DNA of 64,000 nt from Promicromonospora sp. Populi (GTDB lineage Bacteria > Actinomycetota > Actinomycetes > Actinomycetales > Cellulomonadaceae), in contig NZ_CP163528.1 of assembly GCF_041081105.1 (NCBI RefSeq), positions 5,022,001-5,086,000 of the forward strand. The letters are read 5' to 3'. How positions within the stretch are numbered: the first letter of the stretch is position 1; each line of letters starts with the position of its first letter. This document shows, one piece after another, positions 34,852 to 43,883 of the stretch. The notes below the pieces were generated by a model. That model did no database searches. It had not been told where the DNA came from and saw only the letters and a program-made list of their open reading frames with translations. The position numbers and the translations under genes were made by a program.

Positions 34852-35701
34852 AGACCCGGTCGTTCTCCTCGATCTCCCGGCGGACGCCCTGCGTGAGCGG
34901 GGTGTCCGGCAGGGCTTCGCCCGCGGCCGCGACGAACGTCCCGTTCGACGAGCCCAGGTCCTCCACCCACCAGCGCAGCCCGTCGGTGGTCAGCTGGCAG
35001 TGCCGCCGGGACACGCCGGGGTCGCTGCCGCAGTCGATGTCGGGCCGGATGCCGCGCGACTGCGACGGCCGCCCCACCAGAAGGCTGCGCTGCCGCAGCG
35101 TGACCAGACCGGGCAGGCCCGCCGACGGCATCGGGTCCTCGGGCTGCTCGTGCGCGTACCAGTCGGGGTCTACCCAGATCTCCGCGACCCAGGCGTCGTC
35201 GCCCGGGACGGGCGGCGCGAGGCTCCCACCCGCGGACGGCGCGGGTGCTCCGGGCGACGGCGGAGCGGGCTCCTCGGCCGACGGCGGTGCCGTCGCACCG
35301 GACGCCGCCGTGCCGGACGCCGCTGCCGGTTCTTGCGCGGGCGTGCTCGCAGGCTGCGTGGCACCCAGGTCACCCAGGTCCAGGCTGGAGACAGGAGGCG
35401 CGGGAGCAGTCGGCACGGCTGCCGTACCGGTCGTGAAGTCGTATCCGCAGTTCTCGCAGAACAGCGAGCCGGCGGGGGACTCGTCGCCGCAGTTCGGGCA
35501 GGTCACCGGGCCGCCGTTGGACTCGCCGGGCTCGGCCGCGCCGCTCGCCGGGCCGCCCGGCGCGCTACCAGGAGCCGATGCGGGGCCAGCCGTCGAGCCA
35601 CCCGGACCCGCGCCCGGCGCGGCAGCGGGGATCGGCGCGCCGCACACGTCGCAGTAGTCGGTCGCCTGGCTGGCGTGCCCCTCCGGGCAGACGACGGTCA
35701 T
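34796..35701 (-). CDS. Zinc-ribbon and FHA-domain protein, last gene of the PknG-region operon
   Basis: 301 residues; ATG 35701 overlaps the vWA stop (ATGA). The N-terminus has cysteine knuckles at Cys5, Cys17 and Cys20 (with a nearby His9) and a full zinc ribbon Cys68/71/82/85 (CPNCGDESPAGSLFCENCG). A long Pro/Ala linker (~92-168) leads to an FHA domain at ~200-295: LLVGR (207-211), SRRH (231-234), SSNGT (251-255), the phosphothreonine-binding residues. It is a likely phospho-reader for the operon's kinase, comparable in role to GarA/OdhI, but lacks their N-terminal ETTS-type phosphosite in an obvious form. Confidence 0.87.
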   Translation of the reverse strand: MTVVCPEGHASQATDYCDVCGAPIPAAAPGAGPGGSTAGPASAPGSAPGGPASGAAEPGESNGGPVTCPNCGDESPAGSLFCENCGYDFTTGTAAVPTAPAPPVSSLDLGDLGATQPASTPAQEPAAASGTAASGATAPPSAEEPAPPSPGAPAPSAGGSLAPPVPGDDAWVAEIWVDPDWYAHEQPEDPMPSAGLPGLVTLRQRSLLVGRPSQSRGIRPDIDCGSDPGVSRRHCQLTTDGLRWWVEDLGSSNGTFVAAAGEALPDTPLTQGVRREIEENDRVFIGAWTRLVIRKALPGEA

Positions 35702-36996
35702 GCGCGCCGGACCCGGGTCGTCTTGGTGGAAGCAGTGTCGAGTGCCATCTCGTCCAGCTTGGCGGTGTTCCGCTTGAGCCGCACGGTGCCCTCCTCCTCG
35801 TTCTCCACCTCCACGATCTTGCGCAGGCGTGAGGTGGCCTCCTCGTTGCCGGTCTCGGCGGCGAGCTGGACAGCGCGGCCGAGCTTGACGGTCGCCGTCG
35901 CCTCGTCGCCGGCGGCCTTCGCGGCCAGGCCCTCCTGGATGGCCGAGGCGAGCTCCGCCTGGCCCGTGTAGTGCGCCACCTCGGGGCTGATCCGGGCGGT
36001 GAGCGTCGAGTCGTCCGACCACTTGGCCTTCACCAGACCGGACGCCGTCACCTCGCCGTCGACGGCGACCTGCACGCGCGCCGCGAGCTGCTCCGAGCCC
36101 ACGGGCTTGGCCGCCACCCGGACCGCCACGTGGTACTCGCGGGTCTCGTCGGCCCACGCGCCAGTGGGGTAGCCGCTGGTCAGGGGGTTCACCTCGGTGC
36201 GGCGGCCGGTGAGGTCGTCGACCTCGGGGGCCACCTGCTTGACGAACAGGACCTGTGAACCCTGCGGCGCCCACACCCGCAGGTCCACCGCGGCGACGCC
36301 GCGGGCCATGGACTTGCGGACCAGCGCGGAGAAGTCCTCGGCGATGTCCTCCGGCCGCGCGATGAGGTCGACGGTGCCGAGCAGCGCCGTCGAGATCTTG
36401 CGCAGCTCCTCCACGACCCACCGGTCGCCCACGCCGCGGGCGTCGCACTGGAAGTGGCCCATGACGTCCACGATCATCCGGTCCAGGTGCATCGACGGCT
36501 CGGACTCGTTCTTGCCGTCGGTCAGCAGGATCAGGTGCTTCTGTGCTGCCGGCACGGTGGCGAAGAGGTCGTCCGCCAGCCGCAGCCACGTCGAGATCGC
36601 GGTGCCGCCGCTCGCCGTCATGGAACCGATGGCGCGCTTGGCCTCGTACCGGGCGCCCGGCTCCATCGCCACCATCGGGACGCGCGCGTTGGGGTACGGG
36701 AAGATCCGGGACGCCACGTGCGAGCCGCCGATGATCGCGAACAGCGTGCCATCCGGGATCTGGTCCACGGCCACCGCCGCGGCGTGCTTCGCGGCCTCCA
36801 TGTTGCGGCCCTGCATGGACCCCGACGTGTCGACCGCGACGATCTCGGCGACGCCGCCCGCGCTCGTGCCCGCCGCGCCGCGATCAGCGGTCGCCGCACC
36901 TGCGCCAGTGCAGGTCACGGACACGACGGCGTGCACATCGGTCGCGCCGTCGGACAGAAACTCGTTCTGAAAGACCTCGGCGGAGAACTCGGCCAC
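35698..36996 (-). CDS. von Willebrand factor A (TerY-like) protein
   Basis: 432 residues; GTG 36996 has GAGAGGAG upstream. The vWA domain (~48-230) has an intact metal site: DTSGS (56-60), SGGTAIS with the Thr ligand, and LLTDGKNE with the Asp. The C-terminal half is beta-rich (RRTEVNPLTSGYPTGAW, ARISPEVAHYTGQAELASAI) followed by a helical tail. vWA proteins next to PP2C phosphatases and zinc-ribbon kinases define TerY-type phosphorylation modules. No signal peptide, so cytoplasmic. Confidence 0.85.
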   Translation of the reverse strand: MAEFSAEVFQNEFLSDGATDVHAVVSVTCTGAGAATADRGAAGTSAGGVAEIVAVDTSGSMQGRNMEAAKHAAAVAVDQIPDGTLFAIIGGSHVASRIFPYPNARVPMVAMEPGARYEAKRAIGSMTASGGTAISTWLRLADDLFATVPAAQKHLILLTDGKNESEPSMHLDRMIVDVMGHFQCDARGVGDRWVVEELRKISTALLGTVDLIARPEDIAEDFSALVRKSMARGVAAVDLRVWAPQGSQVLFVKQVAPEVDDLTGRRTEVNPLTSGYPTGAWADETREYHVAVRVAAKPVGSEQLAARVQVAVDGEVTASGLVKAKWSDDSTLTARISPEVAHYTGQAELASAIQEGLAAKAAGDEATATVKLGRAVQLAAETGNEEATSRLRKIVEVENEEEGTVRLKRNTAKLDEMALDTASTKTTRVRRA

Positions 36997-37021
36997 GGTG
37001 GCTCCTCTCGATGACGGCAGG

Positions 37022-38131
37022 TTAACGCTGCTCGGTGACAGTCGGTGCGATTCGGGCGAGGGCCGCGGTGATGTTGTCCCGCCCGCCCTGTGCGTTGGCC
37101 CAGCGCACGAGCGCCGCGGCCGTCTCGTGCGGGTCGCCGTGGCCGGCGAACCGGCGCACAAGATCACCCATGTCGTGCGCGTCGGAGCAGTAGTTCCACA
37201 GGCCGTCGGAGCAGACCAGCAGCCAGCCGGGCTCGGACGGGACGGTCGCCGCGCAGTGCGCGTCGGTGTCTGGGGCGTCCGGGCCGAGCCAGCGGGTGAT
37301 GGCGTGCGCCTGGGGGGACGTCTCGGCCTGGGCGCGCGGCACGCCGGCCGCGATCATCTCCTGAGCCCACGAGTCGTCGACGCTGAGCTGTTCGGCCTGG
37401 CCCGAGTCGGGCAGCCAGTACACGCGGGAGTCGCCCAGCCAGCCCGCGACGACCAGGTCCCGGTCCACTACCGCGGCCACGAAGGTGCACGACGGCGGAT
37501 CGTCCGCCACGTCCTTCCCCTTCGTCGCGGCGAGCTGCTCCGCGACACCGCGGACCGCCTGGCTGGCCGCCCGCGACGCGGTGACCATGGCCTTGGTCCA
37601 GCCGGCGACGCGCTGATCGGTCGTGCCTACGCGCGGGCTCGATCCCTCGGGCCCGTAGTCCACCAGCACGTCCCGCGCGGCCCGGCTCGCGGCGAGCGAG
37701 GCGACGTCGGAGTCGGGCGCGCTGGAGACGCCGTCGCACACCACGAGCGCGGCGAAGGTGTCGGTGGCGGTCAGCGCCATCGCGTCCTCGTTGCGGGTGT
37801 GCCGCACGCCCCGGTCGCAGACACCGGCTACCCAGGCGGCCGGGCGCTCCTCGAAGTGGTCACGCTCGGACTGGCCGGGGGTGCCGCAGTCGGCGCAGTA
37901 CCCGTCCTCCGCGATGGTGCCGCCGCAGGCGGCGCACTTGCGCCGCGCGGTCTCGCCGGTCGTGGGATCGGGGTCGACGACGGTGGGGGCCCGGTCGAGG
38001 GTCACCTCGGAGGGGACCGTCGACTCGGCGGCGCCCAGCGGTTTGCCGCAGTTCTCGCAGAACCTGGCGCCGGGCGCCGCGATCTCCGAACAGCTGGGAC
38101 AGCGGACGAGGCTACTTTCGTCGGCGCTCAT
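37022..38131 (-). CDS. PP2C-family protein phosphatase with two N-terminal zinc ribbons
   Basis: 369 residues. Zinc ribbons: Cys11/14/25/28 (CPSCSEIAAPGARFCENCG) and Cys66/69/79/82 (CAACGGTIAEDGYCADCG). The PP2C core is complete: DRGVRHTRNEDA (106-117), VVCDGVSSAP (~131-140), GWLGDSRVYWL, LLVCSDGLWNY and GGRDNITAAL, supplying the metal-binding Asp residues. It should reverse Ser/Thr phosphorylation by the upstream PknG-like kinase. A 37-bp gap separates it from the kinase stop; the vWA gene starts 25 bp downstream. Confidence 0.92.
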   Translation of the reverse strand: MSADESSLVRCPSCSEIAAPGARFCENCGKPLGAAESTVPSEVTLDRAPTVVDPDPTTGETARRKCAACGGTIAEDGYCADCGTPGQSERDHFEERPAAWVAGVCDRGVRHTRNEDAMALTATDTFAALVVCDGVSSAPDSDVASLAASRAARDVLVDYGPEGSSPRVGTTDQRVAGWTKAMVTASRAASQAVRGVAEQLAATKGKDVADDPPSCTFVAAVVDRDLVVAGWLGDSRVYWLPDSGQAEQLSVDDSWAQEMIAAGVPRAQAETSPQAHAITRWLGPDAPDTDAHCAATVPSEPGWLLVCSDGLWNYCSDAHDMGDLVRRFAGHGDPHETAAALVRWANAQGGRDNITAALARIAPTVTEQR

Positions 38132-38168
38132 GTGTGGGTCGGTCTCCTAGCGCTCGTCATTGCTTCCC

Positions 38169-40454
38169 TCATCGCAGCGTCCACCGCCGTACGGAGTTTG
38201 CCCGGTCGACGAGCACCACGCGGTCCCAGCGGTCGTCGGTGAGGCGGGCGAGGTCGCGCAGGGCTAGCTCGAGCCGGTCGCGCAGCGTGGCCTCGTCGGC
38301 CTCGGCGCCGGCCACCCGCACGCTCGGGTCGGGGCCGTTCTCCGTGACCAGCATGAGGGCGCCGTCCAGCGCGTCGACGGTGACCGCGGCCCTGGGCCGG
38401 TCCGGGACGTGGGCGGCGTCGAGGCCCGCTACGGCGTCGGACAGGTCGACGAGGTTGCGGCGGGCGGCGACCAGGAGCCGGGCCCGCCGCAGGCGGGCGT
38501 CCGGGAAGGACCCGCGGGTGGGGCCCACCAGGTCGAGGGCGTCGAGGGCGCCGTCGAGGTCGCCGCCGCCGGACCGCACCCGGGCCAGGCCGAAGGCGGC
38601 CGCACCGGTGTAGTTGGCGTCGGCTCGCGCGATGGTGACGTACAGCTGCTCGGCGACACCGGGCTCACCCGAGAGCTCGCAGACCGTGGCGAGCGCGAGC
38701 TTGGGTGCAGGCTCGCCGGGCACCTGCCCGTAGACGGCGTTGAACGAGGCCCGGGCCGCGGCGGCGTTGCCGGCCGAGAGGTGCCCGAGGCCCTCCATCC
38801 AGGCCGCGCGCCACTCCCAGGGGTCCTCCTCGAGGATGTCTGCCACGGAGGAGCGGAGCCGGTCGATGTCCTCGGCCTCGATCGCGGCGCGGGCCAGGGC
38901 GAGCCGCACCTCCACGGTGGGTTCTCCGGCACCCTCCAGCGCCAGGATGCGGGCCTTCGGATCGGCGACGTTCACGCCGGCCAGCCACGAGGCCATCGGG
39001 TCGGTGGAGTCCACCTTCAGCAGCGGGAGCTCGCTCCAGCCCAGGGCGCCGTCGGCGCCGTCGAGCGGCGGCACGCCGAACAGGACGGACTCCGCCGACG
39101 TCGTGGCGCTGTACCCGGGGCCCTTGTCGGTGGCTACCACCTCGCGCAGCACGCCCAGGAGCTGGACCCGGGCCTCGTCGACCGAGGCGAACCGGTCGGC
39201 GGGCGCGGGTGCGCACGCCTTGGCGAGCCAGCGGTAGAACGAGTCGTACTTCTGGAAGACGGGCGTATCGGCGACCGGCGGGAAGGACGCCTGGTAGACG
39301 GTGGTGTTGCCGCGGAAGTCCAGCACGAGGGAGGCGAGGGTGCGGCCGAGCGTGAAGATGTCGGACGCCACGGACGGCCCCACCTCGGCCACCTCCGGCG
39401 CCTGGTAGCCGACCGTGCCGTAGATCGCGGACTGGAGGTCGTCGATGCGCCGCACGCCGCCCATGTCGATCAGCTTGACGCCGTCGCCCTGGGCGATGAT
39501 GTTGTCGGGCTTGAAGTCGCAGTACAGCAGGTTGTGGTCGTGCAGGTAACTGAACGCGGGCAGCACCTCGAGGAGGTACGCGATGGCCTGGTCCACGGGC
39601 AGCGGCCGGGGCTTGCCGCCCTCCTCGTCGCGGCGGTCCTTGAGCACGTCCTTGAGCGACTTGCCGCCCACGAACTCCATGACGGTGTAGCCCAGGCCCT
39701 GGTGCAGCACGAAGTTGAAGATCTCGACGATCAGCGGGTGCTCGACCTCGGCGAGGAACTGGCGCTCCGCGACGGCCGCCTCGTAGGCCTCCGTGTCGCC
39801 CGCGTTGAGCAGGCCCTTGAGGACCACCCAGCGGCCGCTGACGTTGCGGTCGCGGGCCAGGTAGATCCAGCCGAGGCCACCGTGGGCGAGGCAGCCCACC
39901 ACCTCGTACTGCCGGGCCACGAGGTCGCCCGCCTTGAGCGCGGGAGCGAAGTCGTACCGCGCGCCGCAGTGCCCGCAGAACCCGGCGATGCGGCCGGGTA
40001 CGCCGTCCCTGGCCCGGCCCACCGGCTGCCCGCACGTGGGGCAGTACCGCTTGCTCTCCGCCAGCTCCGGCGTGGCCATGACGGCCTGCAGCGGGTCTGC
40101 GACCGGCGTGTGCGGCACGGTGGTCAGGCCGGCGCCGAGGCGGTGCCCGCGCAACCGGGTCGATCCGGTGCCGACGCGGCGCGTCTGGTGCGTCCCGGAC
40201 GTCACGCGTGCGGAGCCCAGGGCCGTGGACGCGAGGCGGGACGAGCTGGTGCGCCCGGTCGAGGGCTGCGCCATGGCGCTGAGCCCAGAACCGGCTGAGC
40301 GCACGGTGTCCCCGTCGTCGCCGGTCCACGACGCCGCGACCTCCGCGAGCGCGTCGCCCGCGGGATTGCCGCCGGCGGGCGCGCCGCACACGTTGCAGTA
40401 GCCGTCCTCGATGGTGCCGGTGCAGCCCGGCTCGGCGCAGGCCTGTGTCGTCAT
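38169..40454 (-). CDS. pknG: Serine/threonine protein kinase PknG-like
   Basis: 761 residues, ATG overlapping the upstream stop (ATGA). A zinc ribbon at Cys6/11/20/23 is additional to the rubredoxin-like motif Cys138/141/160/163 typical of PknG. The kinase domain at ~182-450 has CLAHGGLGWIYLA (Gly loop), VLK (Lys213), YCDFKPDNII (catalytic Asp313) and KLIDMGG (metal Asp330). TPR-like helices fill residues ~520-690. Length and architecture match mycobacterial PknG (750 residues), which phosphorylates the FHA protein GarA/OdhI to control 2-oxoglutarate dehydrogenase and glutamate metabolism. glnH and glnX lie upstream in the same operon. Confidence 0.93.
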   Translation of the reverse strand: MTTQACAEPGCTGTIEDGYCNVCGAPAGGNPAGDALAEVAASWTGDDGDTVRSAGSGLSAMAQPSTGRTSSSRLASTALGSARVTSGTHQTRRVGTGSTRLRGHRLGAGLTTVPHTPVADPLQAVMATPELAESKRYCPTCGQPVGRARDGVPGRIAGFCGHCGARYDFAPALKAGDLVARQYEVVGCLAHGGLGWIYLARDRNVSGRWVVLKGLLNAGDTEAYEAAVAERQFLAEVEHPLIVEIFNFVLHQGLGYTVMEFVGGKSLKDVLKDRRDEEGGKPRPLPVDQAIAYLLEVLPAFSYLHDHNLLYCDFKPDNIIAQGDGVKLIDMGGVRRIDDLQSAIYGTVGYQAPEVAEVGPSVASDIFTLGRTLASLVLDFRGNTTVYQASFPPVADTPVFQKYDSFYRWLAKACAPAPADRFASVDEARVQLLGVLREVVATDKGPGYSATTSAESVLFGVPPLDGADGALGWSELPLLKVDSTDPMASWLAGVNVADPKARILALEGAGEPTVEVRLALARAAIEAEDIDRLRSSVADILEEDPWEWRAAWMEGLGHLSAGNAAAARASFNAVYGQVPGEPAPKLALATVCELSGEPGVAEQLYVTIARADANYTGAAAFGLARVRSGGGDLDGALDALDLVGPTRGSFPDARLRRARLLVAARRNLVDLSDAVAGLDAAHVPDRPRAAVTVDALDGALMLVTENGPDPSVRVAGAEADEATLRDRLELALRDLARLTDDRWDRVVLVDRANSVRRWTLR

Positions 40455-41554
40455 CGGTGTCCCTCCGGGAGATCGCGCACGAGCGTCTCGAGCTGCTCGG
40501 TGAAGTGCCGTGCCAGGGCCAGGTCGCAGGGTGTGGCGTCCAGGGCCTCGCGGGCCTCGTCCTCGCCCGCCTTCACGGTAGACGACGTCGCCCGCCCGTT
40601 GCCCTGGGCCTTTGTCATCAGGTTCTTGACGCGGTAGCGCAGCTCGGCGCGCTCGCGCAGGGGTGCGGTGTAGGCGTCCTCGACACGTTCCATCGCTCGT
40701 TCGACGGCGCCCAGCCGCTTCACGTACGTGGCCAGCCGTTCGGGCTCGGCCGGTACTTCGCCGAGCCGGGTCACGTCGGGGATCGCGAGCCGCGGCGGGT
40801 CGGCGATCTCCCGGCGGCAGCGTTCGGCGACCCGGGTGAGCACGGGGGCCCGGTCCGCCAGGGTGGTGCGCAGCGCGACGGCGCGCTCCCGGTCCTTGGT
40901 GAGCGCCCGGCTGCGGGCGGTCGCCACGATGAGGTCTCGCTCGGTGCGCGCCACCTCGTTGTCCAGAGCGCCGAGCGGGCCGGTGATGTCGGCGCCGCGC
41001 GCGGCGTCGGACTTGAGCCGGGCCAGCCGGTCGCGCAGGCGGGCGACCGCGGCGTCGTCCTGGGTGTCGGCAGTGGCGTGAGCCGCGTCCTCGGCGCGGA
41101 CGATCCCCGCGGCGACCGCGCGCAGGCGGGCGGTGACGTCCGCGGCGTGCGGGTCGAAGGACAGCCGGGTCGCGAGCTGGTCCGCCTGGGCGTCGCACAG
41201 GCGGGCCGCGTCCACGAGGGAGAGCAGCGAGGTGGCGGGGTCGCCGCCCAGTCGGCCCCAGATCAGCTGGGACATGCGCTCGCGCACCAGCGCGTCGGCC
41301 CGGCCGGAGTCCCACGCCGTGACCAGCTCGTCGGCGCGTGTGCGTACCGCCTGCCACAGGGTCAGCGCCAGCACGATGTCGGCGGTGATGCCGTCGTCGC
41401 CGGACTGGCGGGCCGCCGTGTCGAGCCGGTCCAGGTCGGCGCGGCGGGTGTCCAGCCATGCCTGGAGGTCGGACAGGTAGGCCAGGAGGGCGGCCGGCTC
41501 GGCTGCCACCCCCAGGGCGCCGGGCGGCGCCGGCGCCCGCCCGGTCCTGCTCAC
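40451..41554 (-). CDS. Unknown helical protein between glnH and pknG
   Basis: 367 residues; GTG 41554 overlaps the glnH stop (GTGA), and its own stop overlaps pknG. It is almost wholly alpha-helical with heptad-like Arg/Glu/Ala stretches (LRAVAAGIVRAEDAAHATAD, RLRDRLARLKSDAARG, LATYVKRLGAVERAMERVED), no signal peptide and no cysteine clusters. A short Pro/Ala N-terminus precedes the helices. I recognise no family. Position suggests a scaffold or adaptor for the GlnH/GlnX-PknG relay; mycobacterial loci lack a gene here. Confidence 0.8.
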   Translation of the reverse strand: MSRTGRAPAPPGALGVAAEPAALLAYLSDLQAWLDTRRADLDRLDTAARQSGDDGITADIVLALTLWQAVRTRADELVTAWDSGRADALVRERMSQLIWGRLGGDPATSLLSLVDAARLCDAQADQLATRLSFDPHAADVTARLRAVAAGIVRAEDAAHATADTQDDAAVARLRDRLARLKSDAARGADITGPLGALDNEVARTERDLIVATARSRALTKDRERAVALRTTLADRAPVLTRVAERCRREIADPPRLAIPDVTRLGEVPAEPERLATYVKRLGAVERAMERVEDAYTAPLRERAELRYRVKNLMTKAQGNGRATSSTVKAGEDEAREALDATPCDLALARHFTEQLETLVRDLPEGHR

Positions 41555-42552
41555 GGCGCCCGCCCGTACACGGGCTCCGGCGGGGCCGGCGCGTCGCCGA
41601 GCGCGTCGCCCAGCCAGCGGTCGTAGGACTCCTCCCACCGCCCGTCGGCAATCATGTCCTCCAGCACGCCGTTGACGAACCGCACCATGTCCGGCTGGTC
41701 GGCGGGGATGCCGACGCCGTACGGCTCGTCGCTCACGGGGTCGCCCACGACCTCGGCGTACGGGTCCTGGGCGGCGAACCCGGCCAGGACCGTGTCGTCA
41801 CCGGTGATGGCGTCCACCTCGCCCTGCTGGAACAGGACCAGGCAGGTGGTGTGGGTGGCGGCCGGGACGGCCTCGACGCCCTCCCACTGCGCGAGCCGCT
41901 CCAGGGTGGTGGTGCCCTCGGGCGCGCAGACGCGCTGCCCGGCCAGGTCGTCGATGCCGGTGACGTCCGAGGTGGAGGGCACCAGGAGCTGCTGGCCCGC
42001 GTGGTAGTACTCCGCGGAGAACGCGATGTTCTCCCAGCGTGCGCAGTTGATCGTGAAGGCGCGGGTCACGATGTCGACCTCGTGGTCCTGCAGCACGGTC
42101 TCGCGGTCGCCCGAGGTGATCACGCGGAACCGGATCGCGTCCGGGTCACCCAGGATCGCGTCGGCGATCTGCCGGGCCACGTCGATGTCGAAGCCCTCGA
42201 TGTTGCCCGTGAACGGGTTGCGCGAACCCATGAGCAGGGTGTCCGCCGAGACGCCGACGATGAGCGCGCCGCGCTCCCGGATGTCCGCCATCGTCGAGCC
42301 GGACGTGATCTCCGGGCTGCCGCCCGGGTCGATCGAGGCGACGGGCGGCTGCCCGTCGCTGCAGTCCTCGGCTGCGGTGGCCGGCGGGGCCGCGGCGGGA
42401 GGCGCCGCCGCCGGTTCCTCTGCGGATTCCTCCGCCGAGGAACCGGTGAGCAGGTGCGTGGACGACTCGGGCGCGCACGCCGCCGTCGTACCCAGGAGGG
42501 CCAGGGCGACGAGCGCGGCCATGATCGGTCTGCGGGCTGTGCGCGTGCTCAT
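41551..42552 (-). CDS. glnH: GlnH-like amino-acid-binding lipoprotein
   Basis: 333 residues; ATG overlaps the glnX stop. Lipoprotein signal MAALVALALLGTTAACAPE with lipid Cys26 and an acidic/Pro-rich linker. The periplasmic-binding domain has IRERGALIVGVSADTLLMGS, FTGNIEGFDIDVARQIADAI and FQQGEVDAITGDDTVLAGF, typical of SBP_bac_3 polar-amino-acid binders. In mycobacteria and corynebacteria GlnH binds Asp/Glu and signals through GlnX to PknG rather than to a transporter; no permease or ATPase is present here either. Confidence 0.9.
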   Translation of the reverse strand: MSTRTARRPIMAALVALALLGTTAACAPESSTHLLTGSSAEESAEEPAAAPPAAAPPATAAEDCSDGQPPVASIDPGGSPEITSGSTMADIRERGALIVGVSADTLLMGSRNPFTGNIEGFDIDVARQIADAILGDPDAIRFRVITSGDRETVLQDHEVDIVTRAFTINCARWENIAFSAEYYHAGQQLLVPSTSDVTGIDDLAGQRVCAPEGTTTLERLAQWEGVEAVPAATHTTCLVLFQQGEVDAITGDDTVLAGFAAQDPYAEVVGDPVSDEPYGVGIPADQPDMVRFVNGVLEDMIADGRWEESYDRWLGDALGDAPAPPEPVYGRAP

Positions 42553-43883
42553 CGGTACTCCTTCAGGCGGACGTTCATCCCGGCTGCCGCGGCCACGGCC
42601 CCGGCGATGCCGAGCACGAGGGCTACCCAGGCCGCGATCCGCGCCGTGGTCGCCGCGGAGCCGAGCCGGCTGACCGCGTCGGAGCTGGTGGCCTCGACCT
42701 CGGTGCGGGCCTGCTCGGTGAACGCGGTGAAGGCGGCGCCCGCAGAGTCGTCGGCGGTGGACGTCGCGGCGTCGACGGCCGCGTCCCAGTCGCCGTCGTC
42801 GTCGAGCGCGCGGATCTCCGTGTGCCTGGCGTCCCAGGCGTCCAGGAGGTCCAGGGAGCCGGAGCCGCGTGCGCCGTCGTCGTTGGTGAGGGTCGCCTCG
42901 TCGGCCTCGCTCAGGAGGGACCTCGCCTCGGTGAGCGACGTCTGGTACGACCCCTCGAAGGCGGCGCCCGAGCCGCGCTTGATCAGCGTGAACGACTCCA
43001 TCGACTTGGCGTCGGTGGCCAGCGACAGGGCCTGCGACGTGGCGACGGTGGCCGCGTACGGCCCGCTCGCCACCGACCGCGCCACACCGGTGCCACCCAG
43101 CACCGCGGCGATCGTCACGATGCCGCCCACCAGGAGGGCGACGCTCGCGGCCGCCAGGCCCGTGTTCAGGACGCGGTGCGTGCGCCGGGCCAGCCAGAGC
43201 TGGACGGCGGCCAGCGCCACGAGGGCCAGCAGCACGAACACCAGCAGCAGCTGGGCCAGGGAGACTGAACCCATGTCGGCGTCGACCCGCTCGGAGGTGG
43301 AGATCGCCACCTCGTCGAGCGTGGGCAGCACCCCGTCGCGCAGCGCCGCGGAGGCCTGGTCGAGGTAGGCCGCGCCCACGGGGAAACCCTGCCGGTTGTT
43401 TGCCCGGGCCGACTCGACCAGGCCCGCGTACTCCTGCACCGAGTCGGACACGGTCGCGAGGTCGGTGGCCTCGGCGGCGTTCGCGCCCGCCGCGAGCGAC
43501 GGCACTGCCTGCGCGGCCGCGGACAGGCTGCCCTCGTAGTTGTCACGTGCCGCGGACGGCTCCAGGCCGCCCACGAGGAACGCGTTGGTCGCCGTCGCGT
43601 CCGCCGAGACCAGGTCGTTGCGCAGCTCCTGCGTGCCGACGAGCTGCGCGGCGTCCCGCTGCGCGTTCTGCAGCGCGGCGGCCTGGTTGTTGCCCGCCAG
43701 GTAGCCGGTAACGCTCAGCAGCAGGCAGGCGACGACGGCCACGGTCGTGGCCAGCGCCAGCTGGCCCGGGGTGGTCAACAGCGCCGCCGAGAAGCGGCTG
43801 CGCCGACGTAGCAAAACGCCGTTGCTCTCCGCGGGCTCTTCGTCGGGCTCGGTCGGCGGGTTCGTCGTCGGCGGCGCGGTCAC
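42549..43883 (-). CDS. glnX: GlnX-like transmembrane sensor
   Basis: 444 residues, GTG start overlapping the AAA+ stop. Four transmembrane segments flank two Ala-rich helical extracytoplasmic domains: TM1 ~42-63 (ATTVAVVACLLLSVTGYL), TM2 and TM3 around 205-270 (LLLVFVLLALVALAAVQLWL, then ASVALLVGGIVTIAAVLG), TM4 near the C-terminus (WVALVLGIAGAVAAAAGM). The internally duplicated four-helix-like topology and length match GlnX (Mtb about 440 residues), which conveys GlnH binding to PknG. Confidence 0.85.
   Translation of the reverse strand: MTAPPTTNPPTEPDEEPAESNGVLLRRRSRFSAALLTTPGQLALATTVAVVACLLLSVTGYLAGNNQAAALQNAQRDAAQLVGTQELRNDLVSADATATNAFLVGGLEPSAARDNYEGSLSAAAQAVPSLAAGANAAEATDLATVSDSVQEYAGLVESARANNRQGFPVGAAYLDQASAALRDGVLPTLDEVAISTSERVDADMGSVSLAQLLLVFVLLALVALAAVQLWLARRTHRVLNTGLAAASVALLVGGIVTIAAVLGGTGVARSVASGPYAATVATSQALSLATDAKSMESFTLIKRGSGAAFEGSYQTSLTEARSLLSEADEATLTNDDGARGSGSLDLLDAWDARHTEIRALDDDGDWDAAVDAATSTADDSAGAAFTAFTEQARTEVEATSSDAVSRLGSAATTARIAAWVALVLGIAGAVAAAAGMNVRLKEYR

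Noticed and set aside
41551..43883. Amino-acid ABC importer
   Set aside because: A binding protein is present but no permease or ATPase; gene order and the four-span partner fit the GlnX-GlnH signalling pair.
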